Positions 42,862-52,972 are shown, counted from the stretch's first letter. The stretch is 64,000 nucleotides of DNA from DATLED01 sp963750255 (GCA_963750255.1 CAVVPZ010000008.1:906005-970004), one strand, 5' to 3'. Numbers and translations are program-made. The notes: generated by a model from the sequence alone, not told the origin.

Positions 42862-45860
42862 CGCTGCTCGACGAGGCGCGCGCTGACGCGCCGGAGCCGG
42901 TGGCTCCGCCGCCGCCTGCGGCGAAGAGCGGACCCCTGGCGCTCCTGCAGCGCAGCGTCGGCGAGCTGCGGCCGAACGTGGTGGCCGGCGGCGCTCCGAT
43001 CCTTCCGCTGATCCTGCTCTCCGCCCTCAACGTGGTCGACGGATTCGATGCCGCCGCCGTGGGCGTGCTTCTGCCGGAGATTCGCGACTACTTCGGCGTC
43101 TCCATCGCCATGATCACCCTGGCCAACTCCCTCACCGGGGTGCTGAGCGTGTTCCTCGCCGTGCCGATCGGCTTCATGACCGACCGGGTCAACCGGGTTT
43201 GGATGACCGCAGCCGGTGGCGTGCTCGTCGGGATCATGGCGCTGTGTACCGGGCTTGCTTGGTCGTTCTTTGCTCTTGCCGCCTTCCGGTTCGGTGCCGG
43301 CATCGGCAAGACGCTGTTGCCGGTCCAGGGCGCACTTTTGGCCGACTCCTATCCGCCGAGCGCACGCGGTGGCGTGTTCTCCTTCCACCAGATGGCCAAC
43401 CGGTTCGGGAACTTCATCGCCCCGATCCTCGCTGGGCTCCTGGCCAGCCTGTTCTTTTGGCAGCTTCCCTTCCTGATTCTCGGCATCCCCACGTTGGTTC
43501 TGGCTGCCGTGGTCGCCATCAAGTTCCGCGAACCGGTACGCGGTGAGCAGGAACGGCGGGCCATGGGGCTCGACGAGACCGCGGCGCTCACCGGAGAAGC
43601 CCCGCCGACGTGGACGGAGTCCTGGAGGATCGCCAAGTCGGTGCGCACGCTGCGCCGCTTCTGGTGGTCACTGCCCTTTCTCGTCGCGTCCGGACAAGTG
43701 ATCGTCCCGATCATGGGGCTGTTCTACTCCGAGGTGTTCGGCCTCGGACCGGGCGCCAGAGGGGTGATCAACGCCGTCGACGAGCCCATCGCCATGGTCG
43801 GCCTTCTCATTGGCGTCACCTTCGTGAACCGGTTCCTTCGTTATCGGCCCGGTCGAGTCATCACCGCCATCGGCCTGCTCAGTGTCGGTACTGGATTGTC
43901 GTTCGCCGTCATCGCCATCTCGCCGTATGTGTGGATCGCCATCACGTTCAAATACCTCGGCGCCTTCCTGGGTGCGCTCGTGGCGCCGGCCACCACCGCC
44001 CTCATGACGATGGTGATCCCGCCCCGGGTACGCGGGTTCGCCTTGTCGGTCGGGGCGGTCTTCATCGTTCCCGGATTGGCCCTCGGTCCGCTGTTCGGCG
44101 GCATCGCCGATCGCGTCGGGCTTCGGGCCGGTCTGCTGTTGATGACGCCCGTCTACCTCATCGGAGCGGCGATCATCACGTCGGCCGGATCCAGCGTCGA
44201 AGCCGACATCCGGGCTGCGCAGGCCGCCTCGGCGGCCAGCTACGTCGCCCGCGAGTCGAAGAAGTCGGGCAAAGCCAAACTTCTCGTCGTCCGCGACCTC
44301 GACGTCCACTACGACGCCGTGCAGATCCTGTTCAACGTCGACTTCGAGGTCGACGAGGGCGAGATCATCGCCCTTCTCGGCACCAACGGCGCCGGCAAGT
44401 CGACCCTGCTGCGCGCCATCTCCGGCCTGACGCAAGCCTCGAACGGCGCCATCTTCTTCGACGGCGAGGACATCACGTTCCTGCCCCCCTCTGCCCACGC
44501 AGCCAAGGGCATCGTCCAGGTGCCCGGCGGCAAGGGCGTGTTCCCCCAGCTCACGGTGGCCGAGAACCTCAGGCTGGCGGCGTGGCTGTTCCGACGCGAC
44601 GCCGACTACGTCAAGGCGGCCACCGAGTCCGTGCTCGAGCGATTTCCCGTGCTGCGAGACACGCTGGGACGAGCCGGCCGGCAACCTCTCGGGCGGCGAG
44701 CAGCAGATGCTGACGCTCGGCCAGGCGTTCCTGTCGCGACCCCGACTCCTGATGATCGACGAGCTGTCGCTCGGCCTGGCCCCGGTGATCGTCGAGCAGC
44801 TGCTCGACATCGTGCGGGAGATCGCCGAGAACGGCACCACGATCATCCTCGTCGAGCAGTCCGTGAACGTCGCCCTCACCGTGGCCCAGCGGGCCGTGTT
44901 CATGGAGAAGGGCGAGGTCCGCTTCTCCGGGCCCACCGCCGAGCTGCTGAGCCGCCCCGACATCCTCCGTCGCGTCTACCTCAAGGGCACGGGCGGCGGC
45001 GGATCGTCGGCCGCGTACGCGCGGCGCCGGGCGTTGACCCGACCCGACGACGCGCCGCCCGCTGTTGCGCTCTCAGCTCACCGGCATCCGCAAGCGCTTC
45101 GGCGGCATCCACGTCATCAACGGCGTCGACTTCGTGCTCGAGGAGGGCGAGGTCCTGGGCCTCATCGGTCCGAACGGCGCGGGCAAGACCACGCTGTTCG
45201 ACCTCATCTCCGGCTTCCTCACCCCCGACGAAGGCTCGATCAGCCTGTTCGGCGAGGACGTCACCGACCTGGCGCCCGACGAGCGGGCCAAGCTCGGTCT
45301 CCTGCGATCGTTCCAGGACGCCCGCCTGTTCCCGGCGCTCACGGTCGACGAGAACATCGCCGTCGCCCTCGACCGGCACCTCGACGTCGCGCTCCACCAT
45401 CGGTGCCGCGCTGCACCTCCCCTCGGTGGCCAAGGCCGAGCGCACTATCGCCAAGCGCGTCGACCGCCTCATCCGCCTCATGAACCTCGAAGAGCTTCAG
45501 GACAAGTTCGTCCGCGAGCTGTCGACCGGCTCGCGGCGCATCGTCGACCTGGCCTGCGTCCTGGCCTGCGACCCCAAGGTGCTGCTGCTCGACGAGCCGT
45601 CGTCGGGCATCGCCCAGCGAGAGACCGAGGAGCTCGGTCCGCTGCTCCAGCGCATCCGGTGCGAGACCGGCTGCGCCATGCTGCTCATCGAGCACGACAT
45701 GCCGCTGATCAGCGCCGTCTCCGACGAGCTGATCGCCCTCGACCTCGGGACGACGTCGACCCGGGGTCCGGCAGCCGACGTCCTCGAACATCCACGCGTC
45801 GTCGAGTCCTACCTCGGGACATCCGACGAGGCCATCAACCGCTCCGGCGATCTCGCCTGA
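42843..45860 (+). CDS. MFS transporter fused to LivF and LivG ATPases (frameshifted)
   Basis: One polypeptide of about 1005 codons once three frame changes (near 44675, 45060, 45395, summing to zero) are corrected. Residues about 45-460 are an MFS domain: ALNVVDGFDAAAVGVLLPEI, VPIGFMTDRVNRVWMTAAGG (loop 2-3 signature), MTMVIPPRVRGFALSVGAVF. Residues about 470-705: LivF-type ATPase, LLGTNGAGKSTLLRAISGLT, GNLSGGEQQMLTLGQAFLSR, LLMIDELSLGLAPVIVEQLL. Residues about 735-985: LivG type, LIGPNGAGKTTLFDLISGFL, RELSTGSRRIVDLACVLACD (signature STGS instead of SGGQ), VLLLDEPSSGIAQRETEELG. Together with the upstream permease this makes a whole Liv importer in two polypeptides. Confidence 0.85.
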   Translation: MEVAEVTLLDEARADAPEPVAPPPPAAKSGPLALLQRSVGELRPNVVAGGAPILPLILLSALNVVDGFDAAAVGVLLPEIRDYFGVSIAMITLANSLTGVLSVFLAVPIGFMTDRVNRVWMTAAGGVLVGIMALCTGLAWSFFALAAFRFGAGIGKTLLPVQGALLADSYPPSARGGVFSFHQMANRFGNFIAPILAGLLASLFFWQLPFLILGIPTLVLAAVVAIKFREPVRGEQERRAMGLDETAALTGEAPPTWTESWRIAKSVRTLRRFWWSLPFLVASGQVIVPIMGLFYSEVFGLGPGARGVINAVDEPIAMVGLLIGVTFVNRFLRYRPGRVITAIGLLSVGTGLSFAVIAISPYVWIAITFKYLGAFLGALVAPATTALMTMVIPPRVRGFALSVGAVFIVPGLALGPLFGGIADRVGLRAGLLLMTPVYLIGAAIITSAGSSVEADIRAAQAASAASYVARESKKSGKAKLLVVRDLDVHYDAVQILFNVDFEVDEGEIIALLGTNGAGKSTLLRAISGLTQASNGAIFFDGEDITFLPPSAHAAKGIVQVPGGKGVFPQLTVAENLRLAAWLFRRDADYVKAATESVLERFPVLRDTLGRAGRQPLGRRAADADARPGVPVATPTPDDRRAVARPGPGDRRAAARHRAGDRRERHHDHPRRAVRERRPHRGPAGRVHGEGRGPLLRAHRRAAEPPRHPPSRLPQGHGRRRIVGRVRAAPGVDPTRRRAARCCALSSPASASASAASTSSTASTSCSRRARSWASSVRTARARPRCSTSSPASSPPTKARSACSARTSPTWRPTSGPSSVSCDRSRTPACSRRSRSTRTSPSPSTGTSTSRSTIGAALHLPSVAKAERTIAKRVDRLIRLMNLEELQDKFVRELSTGSRRIVDLACVLACDPKVLLLDEPSSGIAQRETEELGPLLQRIRCETGCAMLLIEHDMPLISAVSDELIALDLGTTSTRGPAADVLEHPRVVESYLGTSDEAINRSGDLA

Positions 45861-45887
45861 TCAACCTCAACCGAAAGAAAGCAGACC

Positions 45888-46926
45888 ATGGACGGATCGA
45901 AGTTCCAGAAACTGTTCGACCAGATCGTCGACAACGTCAACCCCGTCATCCACGGCAAGGACGACGTGGTGCGCCTGGCCTTGGCGGCCATCTGGCCAAC
46001 GGCCACGTGCTGTTCGAGGACGTGCCCGGCGTCGGCAAGTCGATGCTGGCCCGCGCCCTGGCGCAGACGATGCACGCTGAGACGGCGCGGGTCCAGTGCA
46101 CGCCCGACATGCTCCCCGGCGACATCACCGGGTCGTCGATCATCGACACCTCGAGGGGACGATGAAGTTCGTCTTCCAGCCCGGGCCGGTGTTCACCAAC
46201 ATCCTCCTCGTCGACGAGATCAACCGGGCCACCCCGAAGACCCAGTCGGCGCTGCTCGAGGCCATGGCCGAGCGCAACGTGTCCGTCGACGGCGTGACGC
46301 CGACCGCTGCCGAAGCCGTTCCTCGTGCTGGCCACGCAGAACCCGGTCGAGCAGGCCGGCACCTTCCCGCTGCCCGAGGCCCAGCTCGACCGGTTCCTGT
46401 TCAGCTGAAGATGGGCTACCCCGACGCCGACGGCGAACGGATGGTCATGCGGGGCAACATCGAAGGGCCTCGAGGTCGACGGCCTCGAGCCCGTGACCTC
46501 CACCGAGGAGATCCTCGCGATGCAGGCGCTCGCCACCGAGGTCGAGCTCCCGACGCAGTCGAGACCTACATCCTCGAGATCGTCCACGCCACCCGCGACG
46601 ACAACGCGCTCAGCCTTGGTGCCAGCCCGCGCGCTTCGATCTCGCTGGCCAAGGCGGCGCGGGTGATGGCCGCCGCCGACGGTCGGCTCCAGGTGTACCC
46701 CGAGGACGTCAAGGTGCTGCTGCGGCCGGTCCTCGCCCACCGTCTGATGCTCACGCCCGACGCCATCCTCCGCGGCGAGAGCGTCGACGACGTGCTCGAC
46801 CGGATCATCAATCGGGTCAAGACGCCCCTCGGCGTGGCCAATGCTCCTGGTCAAGGCGGCTTCGCAACGGGGCAAGCGCCGGCGGAACCAAACCGTCGGC
46901 GTCGCCGCGCCACAGCTGCGAGCTGA
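45888..46926 (+). CDS. MoxR-family AAA+ ATPase (multiple frameshifts)
   Basis: Starts MDGSKFQKLFDQIVDNVNPV. Corrected order: ILANGHVLFEDVPGVGKSML (Walker A), VQCTPDMLPGDITGSSIIDT, FVFQPGPVFTNILLVDEINR (Walker B DEIN), ALLEAMAERNVSVDGVTPTA, PFLVLATQNPVEQAGTFPLP, EAQLDRFLF, then ASPRASISLAKAARVMAAAD. One-base indels in G or C runs occur near 46000, 46145, 46405, 46470 and 46550, with a further frame change near 46315, while the protein sequence is otherwise conserved. MoxR ATPases assist maturation of enzymes, often with DUF58 and VWA partners. First gene of a coupled MoxR/DUF58/transglutaminase operon. Confidence 0.85.
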
Positions 46927-46932
46927 TCGCCG

Positions 46933-48221
46933 ATGGCGATGAGCCTCTCAGACTCCCGAGCGTTCGCTGAGCGAGCCCGGGCGGCCAACTCGCTGTCGGC
47001 GCGCGCCGTTCGGGCCGTCACCGAAGCCGACCGGTCTGACCACGTCGGGGCTCATCCTGGCCGCGGTGGCCGTCGTCGCCTGGGGCTGGGGTACTTCATC
47101 GCCGGCCGGCCGCTCTACTTGTTGTCGTACGGCGCCGCGGTCGTCCTGGCCCTGTCGTGGGCTATCGGCCGCCGGCCATTGCCCGCTCGTCGGTGAGCGG
47201 GCGCTGGTCCGGGCCCGTCGACGCGAGGGCGAAGTCATCGAGATGGAGGTGAAGCTGGTCGCCGAGCGCCGGCTGAGCACGTTCGTCCTCGAGGAGTACG
47301 TGCCGGAGATGCTGGGCCAGAACGCCCGGATCCCGGTGGCCTCGCTCGAACCCGGCGAGTCGGTCGATCACGCCTACAAGCTGACGTGCTGGCGCCGCGG
47401 CGTGTACCAGCTCGGCCCGCTCGTGGCCCGATGGGGCGACCCGTTCGGCTTCACCGAGCGGAAGGCCGTCCTGTGCGAGCCCTTCGAGTTCCTGGTCCAC
47501 CCGTCCACCGAGGGGGTCATGGACCGCGCCTTCACCCGCCTGTGGGAGGACCCGCCGGTGCGTCCGCCGATCTCCAAGCCGTGGCCGTCGGGCATGGAGT
47601 TCTACGGCATGCGCGAGTACGCGCCCGGCGACGACGTGCGCCGGGTCGTGTGGCGGGCCTACGCCCGCACCCAGCAGCTGCTCGTCCGCGAGGCCGAGCA
47701 GGGCATCACCGATCAGGTCAACATCATCCTCGACACCTCGTCGGAGAACCACTCCAAGGGGTTGTTCTCCGAGTCGTTCGAGACCGGCGTACGCGCCGCC
47801 GCATCGTGCGCGCAGTATCACCTCAAGGAAGGGCTGTCGGTCACGCTCGAGGCCAACGGGCAACGGCTGGTCGGCCCGGTCCGCGGTCCGCAGGCCAACA
47901 ACAAGGTGCTCGACTCCCTGGCCCGGGTGAACATCGACGAGCCGCCCCTGCTCGAGGCCATCAACCGTGTTGTGTTCCAGCGCAGTCGAGACGCCCACGT
48001 GGTGGTCATCACGCCGCTTCTCGACCCCACGTCGGCCTCGGCGCTCGAGCTGCTTGATCGAACGAGGTTGGTCGGTGCTCGTCGTCGCCCTGCTCTGGGA
48101 CGAGCTCGCCGTCGAGACGCTGGTCGCGGCCTCGAAGCTGGGCTGCCAGGTGGCCGAGATCCGGCCCAACTCGCCGCTCGCCGTCGCCTTCCACAACGTC
48201 GTGGGTGGGGGAGTGAAGTGA
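46933..48221 (+). CDS. DUF58 (VWA-like) protein (frameshifted)
   Basis: ATG 46933, 4 bases after MoxR. N-terminal region with two membrane helices after a frame change near 47080 (SGLILAAVAVVAWGWGYFIA, RPLYLLSYGAAVVLALSWAI), then the DUF58 core PSGMEFYGMREYAPGDDVRR, VVWRAYARTQQLLVREAEQG, ITDQVNIILDTSSENHSKGL, a VWA-like MIDAS (DTSSENHS). After another change near 48060, ERGWSVLVVALLWDELAVET to TGA 48221. Typical MoxR partner; envelope-associated. The stop overlaps the next start (GTGA). Confidence 0.83.
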
Positions 48222-50598
48222 CCGCGACCCTCGACCGCGAGGCCGAGGATGCCCGTCTCCGCGGTCGATCCCGAGGTGCCGTTCCGCGGCGACGGTGACG
48301 CCTGACGGCGGTGCGCCGCGAAGGCTCCCGAGGTCGAGGAGGTCGGTCCCGCCGCCGCCGCTTCGTCCCATCCTCGCCGCGCGCGTTGGCTTGCTCCGCG
48401 GCGGCGCTCGTCACGGGCGGCATCTTCGGCTCATGGGGCGCGCCGGACCATGGCGCTGGCCGCCGTCTTCCTCGGCGGCGGGATGGGCCTGGTTGGCCCT
48501 CAGGAATCCCGCCCGGGAGAGCCTCTACATCTTGTCGATCGCGCCCGGTCGCCTTCGCTGTCGGCTCGATCTTCCTTGATCGCCGCCGGCGGAGAGGGCG
48601 GGCGTCTTCCGGCGTTGCTCGGCGAAGCCGTCAACTCGGGCGGTCTGTTGCGGCCACCGGTGCCCTTCGACCCCGGCTGGATGCCCATCCTCGTTCTTCG
48701 TCTTCGGGGTACTGGGCTTCGGCGCGACCTGGGTCGCCACCGCCTTGGAACGCCCGAGAGCGGCCATCGGCGTGCCCCTGCCGATCCTCGCCCTCACCGC
48801 CATCACTCAGCCCGACTCCGGCGAGTTCATCGCCGGGCTGTGCGCCTTCGTGCCGCTGCTTGCCGCCCTCGCCGTGCTGTTCGGCGGAGACGCGGCCAAG
48901 GCGTCGGAGCTCGGCCGCGAGTTCGAGCTCAAGCGGGCCGTTCGTGCCGTCGTCGGCGGCATTGCCGCGGTCGTGGCCCTGGTCGTGCTTGTCCAACGCC
49001 TCCTTTCTCTTCCCCGCCCCCGTCTACGACCCCGCCGAGTCGGCGCAGAAGCCGAAGCCCATCCCGCTGTCCGCCATCGTCGACCGGGTGCTCTTCGAGG
49101 TGAAGACCGACTCGGGGATCACCGGCCCGTGGAAGACCGGCGTTCTCGACGTCTACGACGGCGAGGCCTTCCGCCTCCCGCCCTTCGACAAGAAGCGGCT
49201 CATGTCCATCCCGACCGAACGGCGTCGTCGATCCAGAAGCGCAACGCGGCGCGACAACAAGACCGTGACATCATCGCTGCGCGACCTCGGCGACGCCGCT
49301 TCGATGCCCGCCCTCTCGTCGCCGACCCGCATCGAATCCGGAGCCGACCTCGCCATCCGGTACGACCCTCGCACCAACGTCTTCCGGCTTCCCGAGGGGA
49401 CGGGCACCGGCCGACGTCACCTACACGGTGGCCCAGCCGATCTATCCCGACGCCGAGGCCTTGAGCCGGGCTCCGGCGATCGGTGACGACACCGCTGCGT
49501 TCGCCGACACCCTCGAGATGCCGAAGCCGCCGGCGCGGATCTCGCGACTGTTCCAGGAGGCGCCCCCGACCCCGGCGTGGGATCGACTCGCCTACGTCCG
49601 AAAGGCACTGCGTGATGTCGCGGTGGCCGCGGGCGGCGGCGCGCCCGGCGACGTGCCCCCCGAACGCGTCGTGGAGATCCTCGATTCACCGACGCACGAG
49701 GCGTCGCCGTACGAGATCGTGGCCGCCGAGACGATGCTCGCCCGGTGGGCCGGCATCCCGGCCCGCATCGGGTTCGGGTTCGACGGCGTCAACGACGAGG
49801 GCGGCGTGATGACGGTCCGCCCGGCCAACGCGGCCCAGTGGCTCGAGGTGTATTTCGAGGGGCATGGCTGGGTGCCGCTCATCGAGGCGCCGAAGCAGGC
49901 GAAGTCCGAGCTCGACGAAGACACCAAGATCGACCCCGACATCGTGGCCTCCGACCAGATCGCGGCCGAGATCGTGATTCCGATCAAGCTCGAGAACTTC
50001 AAGCAGCTGTACCAGAAGGTGCGCGACCAGCTCCTGGCCCTCCTGCCCTTCGTCGGGAGTGTTGCTGGCGCTCTACCTCGCCAACCCCTCGGTCATGCGC
50101 GCCCTCCGGAAGCGGAAGCGGCGGAAGTGGGCCGAGGAACTCGGACCGCGAGCACAGATCGCGGTGGAGTACGCGGAGTTCCGCGACGCGGCCCACGACA
50201 TGAACCTCGGCGACCCGCTCGACACCCCGCTCGAGTACCTCTGGCGTATCGAGGACGACGACGAACACCAGGAGCTGGCCTGGCTGGTGTCGCGCACGCT
50301 CTACGGCGACATGTCGCGGACCATCGGTGACACCGACGCCCAAGCCGCCGAAGAACTGGCCGCATCCCTCCGCCGTCGACTGGCCAAGGCCCAACCGTTC
50401 CAGGTGCGGGTCCTCGCAATCCTGTCGAAGGCCTCGCTGCGGGCGCCATATACCGAAGAGGTCCCGACCATCGCCATGCTCGACCCCGTGGGCCGGTGGT
50501 CGCGATGGCGCTCGGCCAGACCGTGTGGCACGAAAGGCCCGCCGTCGCACCCAGCAGCGGCGTCGCGTCGTTCGGCCCCATGGCCATGCCGGCACTAA
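48218..50598 (+). CDS. TgpA-like transglutaminase family membrane protein (multiple frameshifts)
   Basis: GTG 48218 by overlap with DUF58. Early part: hydrophobic helices in pieces (VTGGIFGSWG, MALAAVFLGGGMGLV, LNRG... segments to 49000) of DUF3488 type. Middle: FLFPAPVYDPAESAQKPKPI, LFEVKTDSGITGPWKTGVLD, VYDGEAFRLPPFDKKR. Transglutaminase core: AAETMLARWAGIPARIGFGF, DGVNDEGGVMTVRPANAAQW, LEVYFEGHGWVPLIEAPKQA, with the Cys position weakly conserved or lost. C-terminal helix and DUF4129-like tail EYAEFRDAAHDMNLGDPLDT. The expected catalytic Cys could not be found; frameshifts may hide it. The C-terminus is uncertain after 50500. Acts in the envelope with MoxR and DUF58. Confidence 0.75.
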
Positions 50599-50608
50599 GG
50601 AGATCCAG

Positions 50609-51790
50609 GTGAGCCGTCGTTCCACGAAGTCGAGACTGGCGGTCGGGCTGTTGGCGTTGGCCCTTCTGGCTTCGGCCTGCGCCAAGAAGAGCAACCCGCT
50701 CGAGGTGGGGCTCCGGCGCATTGCCTTGGACCTCGCGTTCAAGGATCCGGAACTCGCCGCCGACTCGCCGACGCCGCGCCAGATCGTTCGAACCATTGCT
50801 GGAGCGGACTACAACTACGCCCTCAACGATTTCCCCGACGACCTCGACGGGATCGCGGCGCCCCCGAAGCGAACCCGACTGGCCACACCGCCCCGCCGCG
50901 AGCCCGAGCCCGACTGCCCCGAGGCGCTCCCCGGTCAGGGCTACGACGTGCCGACCTATCCGGTGGTCAAAGACCCTCCGGCCCAGGGCGTCTACACCCG
51001 GCACTACACCGGCACGGTGAAGATATCGACGGCACTGTTCGACATCACGCTCCCGTACCCGCCCAAAGCCAAAGTCGAGGTCTCGAACGTGACCTTCGGA
51101 GAGGGATCGCCCGTGGTCGGTCCGGGAGATGCCGCGGTGTTGCCGCCCGGAACCCAGACCGGCAGTCCCACGGCCTTCCCCCAGTTCGTCGAGTACAACG
51201 TGACGCGCTTCGGCCCGAGCGGCTTCAAGCAGGTCGACACCATGCGCTACACAAAAGGCGGGACGACGGGCGGCGACTACCTCTACCTGGTAAAACGGGA
51301 GACCACTGCCTCGGGGACGACCACGGTGTTCCAGCCCACGCCGGCCATCCGCTACATCGAGCTCTACACGCCCGAGGGTGACGACTCTGCGAACACCTTC
51401 TCCGGCGTCGACCGCGAGAATCACACGGCATTGACCGTGCAGTCCAAGATCCTGTCCCGTGAATCGGTCGACGTCTGCGGCGAGGTGTACGACAGCTTCA
51501 GGGTGCAGATCCAGGAGAACTTCGCCGACCTGTCGAAGTCACCCCCGGAGACGTCGGGCAACGCGTCCGACCAATACAACTACTGGAACATCCAGTTCGA
51601 CCACGGCATGCTGCTCCTGCGCGAGGAAGTCCACTCGACGCTGCGGACCAGCACCCAGGTGGCGGGCGCTCCGACCCCGATCACGGTGTATTACGACTAC
51701 GTCGGGACGCTGAACTCGGTCGAGGCGAAGGCGTTCCAGACCAACAGCGCAGGCGCCACCACGACGACCGCTCCCGGGGACGATGAATGA
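50609..51790 (+). CDS. Lipoprotein of unknown function
   Basis: GTG 50609 with AAGGAG upstream, 393 residues, intact. Signal and lipobox LAVGLLALALLASACAKKSN. Beta-rich body: GQGYDVPTYPVVKDPPAQGV, FDITLPYPPKAKVEVSNVTF, YLYLVKRETTASGTTTVFQP, SRESVDVCGEVYDSFRVQIQ, DYVGTLNSVEAKAFQTN. Thr-rich C-terminus. Two internal Cys (PDCPE, DVCGE) might pair. Overlaps the next lipoprotein by 4 bases (ATGA). Not assigned to a family. Confidence 0.8.
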   Translation: MSRRSTKSRLAVGLLALALLASACAKKSNPLEVGLRRIALDLAFKDPELAADSPTPRQIVRTIAGADYNYALNDFPDDLDGIAAPPKRTRLATPPRREPEPDCPEALPGQGYDVPTYPVVKDPPAQGVYTRHYTGTVKISTALFDITLPYPPKAKVEVSNVTFGEGSPVVGPGDAAVLPPGTQTGSPTAFPQFVEYNVTRFGPSGFKQVDTMRYTKGGTTGGDYLYLVKRETTASGTTTVFQPTPAIRYIELYTPEGDDSANTFSGVDRENHTALTVQSKILSRESVDVCGEVYDSFRVQIQENFADLSKSPPETSGNASDQYNYWNIQFDHGMLLLREEVHSTLRTSTQVAGAPTPITVYYDYVGTLNSVEAKAFQTNSAGATTTTAPGDDE

Positions 51791-52347
51791 AGAGACTCTT
51801 GTTGCTGGCGACGGCCCTGGTGCTGATGACGGCGGCCTGCGGGAGCGAGCCTGTCGCCTTGAAGCCGCAGCCCGTTCCGGAGGGCCTCGTTCCGGCCGGC
51901 GTGCAGGAGGCCAAGTACCTCTTCCACGAGAGCGAACTGCCGCAGGCCAAGGCGGCATTCGCAAACGCTGGGCCGGAGAGCCTGGCCGCCGACGGTCGAG
52001 TGTGGGAACTGCGGGCCGGTGATCGTCTCGTCGGCCTGTTGCAGATCACGACCCTCCTGCCCCGTTTCGATCTGACCAAGAAGTCGCATCGAGATCAGCT
52101 CATCTCCCAGATCATCCCCTCGGGTCGCGACGAGATCATCGTCGGCGACGTCCAGGTCTTCACGTCGGTCAGCCACGACAAGTCGACGTACCTCTGGTTC
52201 GCCGACCACACCTTCAATCTCTTGACGATCAAGCCGGCGACAAGCGATGACCTCGACCCTGAGCGGGCCATGGAAGAGGTCATCGACTTCCAGACGCAGT
52301 CGGCCTCGTTCAAGCCCGTCTACTTCGACGATGAGGATGCTGGCTGA
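51787..52347 (+). CDS. Small lipoprotein of unknown function
   Basis: 186 residues, MKRLLLLATALVLMTAACGS with lipobox MTAAC. The mature part (YLFHESELPQAKAAFANAGP, LVGLLQITTLLPRFDLTKKS, DVQVFTSVSHDKSTYLWFAD) is beta-rich. Coupled to the larger lipoprotein upstream; last gene of the MoxR-led operon. Confidence 0.8.
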   Translation: MKRLLLLATALVLMTAACGSEPVALKPQPVPEGLVPAGVQEAKYLFHESELPQAKAAFANAGPESLAADGRVWELRAGDRLVGLLQITTLLPRFDLTKKSHRDQLISQIIPSGRDEIIVGDVQVFTSVSHDKSTYLWFADHTFNLLTIKPATSDDLDPERAMEEVIDFQTQSASFKPVYFDDEDAG

Positions 52348-52363
52348 GCTGTTCGCTCCCGGG

Positions 52364-52863
52364 CTAGGCACGTGAACCGCTTGGCCCAGTCGTCGCGAAG
52401 CCGAGGTCAACAGCTGGTTTCTCGCTGCAGTCAGGTGGCGTTCGACTCGGTTGTTGGCGGTTCCGATCTTGAGCGTCCATCGATCGGCATCGGTGGGATC
52501 GCGGAGGAGCTGCTCGTAGAGCTGCACCTGTCCGTCCATCGTCACGAGGAGTTGCTCGTCGGCTCGGCGGAGGTTGGGGAGCACATTTCGCACACGGTGC
52601 GACCGGTACCTGGCCCGCTCCTCCTTGGCGTCGACAAGCGCATCGGTGATGAGCTCGGTCACGACGCCATCGATCTGGTCTCCGGTGATGGTGTACGCAC
52701 TGGCAGCCAGGCGGGCGGTGTTGCACGCGGTCGGTTGTCGTGAGGCGATGTAGGCCCGCTCCAGTTGGCGGTACTCAGCGACTTCATGTTGGCGAATCAT
52801 TGCCAGCGGAAGCAGCGACACGGCGACACCGACAGCGAGCACGAACATCGTTGACCGCCGCAT
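52364..52863 (-). CDS. Hypothetical protein with N-terminal membrane helix
   Basis: ATG 52863 chosen for GGAG 5 bases upstream: MRRSTMFVLAVGVAVSLLPL, one membrane helix, then EYRQLERAYIASRQPTACNT, DQIDGVVTELITDALVDAKE, ARYRSHRVRNVLPNLRRADE, VQLYEQLLRDPTDADRWTLK, VERHLTAARNQLLTSASRRL. About 167 residues, mostly helical. The stop is placed near 52364 because the in-frame continuation to 51697 runs antisense through the lipoprotein. Phage-like or phosphorelay similarity was not evident. Confidence 0.5.
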
Positions 52864-52910
52864 GTCTCCGAGCATACGAGTCCAAAACGGCTGGATTGCA
52901 TGCCTCGTCC

Positions 52911-52939
52911 TTGACTCACGATTAGTGCGAGTGCATTAT
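52911..52939 (+). promoter_or_regulatory. Promoter of the carboxylesterase
   Basis: TTGACT (52911-52916), 17 bases, CATTAT (52934-52939), preceded by TG, 33 bases ahead of the ATG at 52973. Strong match to the housekeeping consensus. Confidence 0.65.
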
Positions 52940-52972
52940 TGCGTCCGCCAGCAGCCGACGAGGAGAATGCAC

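Noticed and set aside
42843..45860. Programmed ribosomal frameshifting in the MFS-LivF-LivG gene
   Set aside because: There are three changes at unrelated sequences without slippery heptamers, and similar breaks occur in many unrelated genes nearby, so errors are more likely.
51697..52875. 392-codon minus-strand ORF
   Set aside because: Only the part above about 52364 is outside the lipoprotein genes; the remainder is antisense to them.
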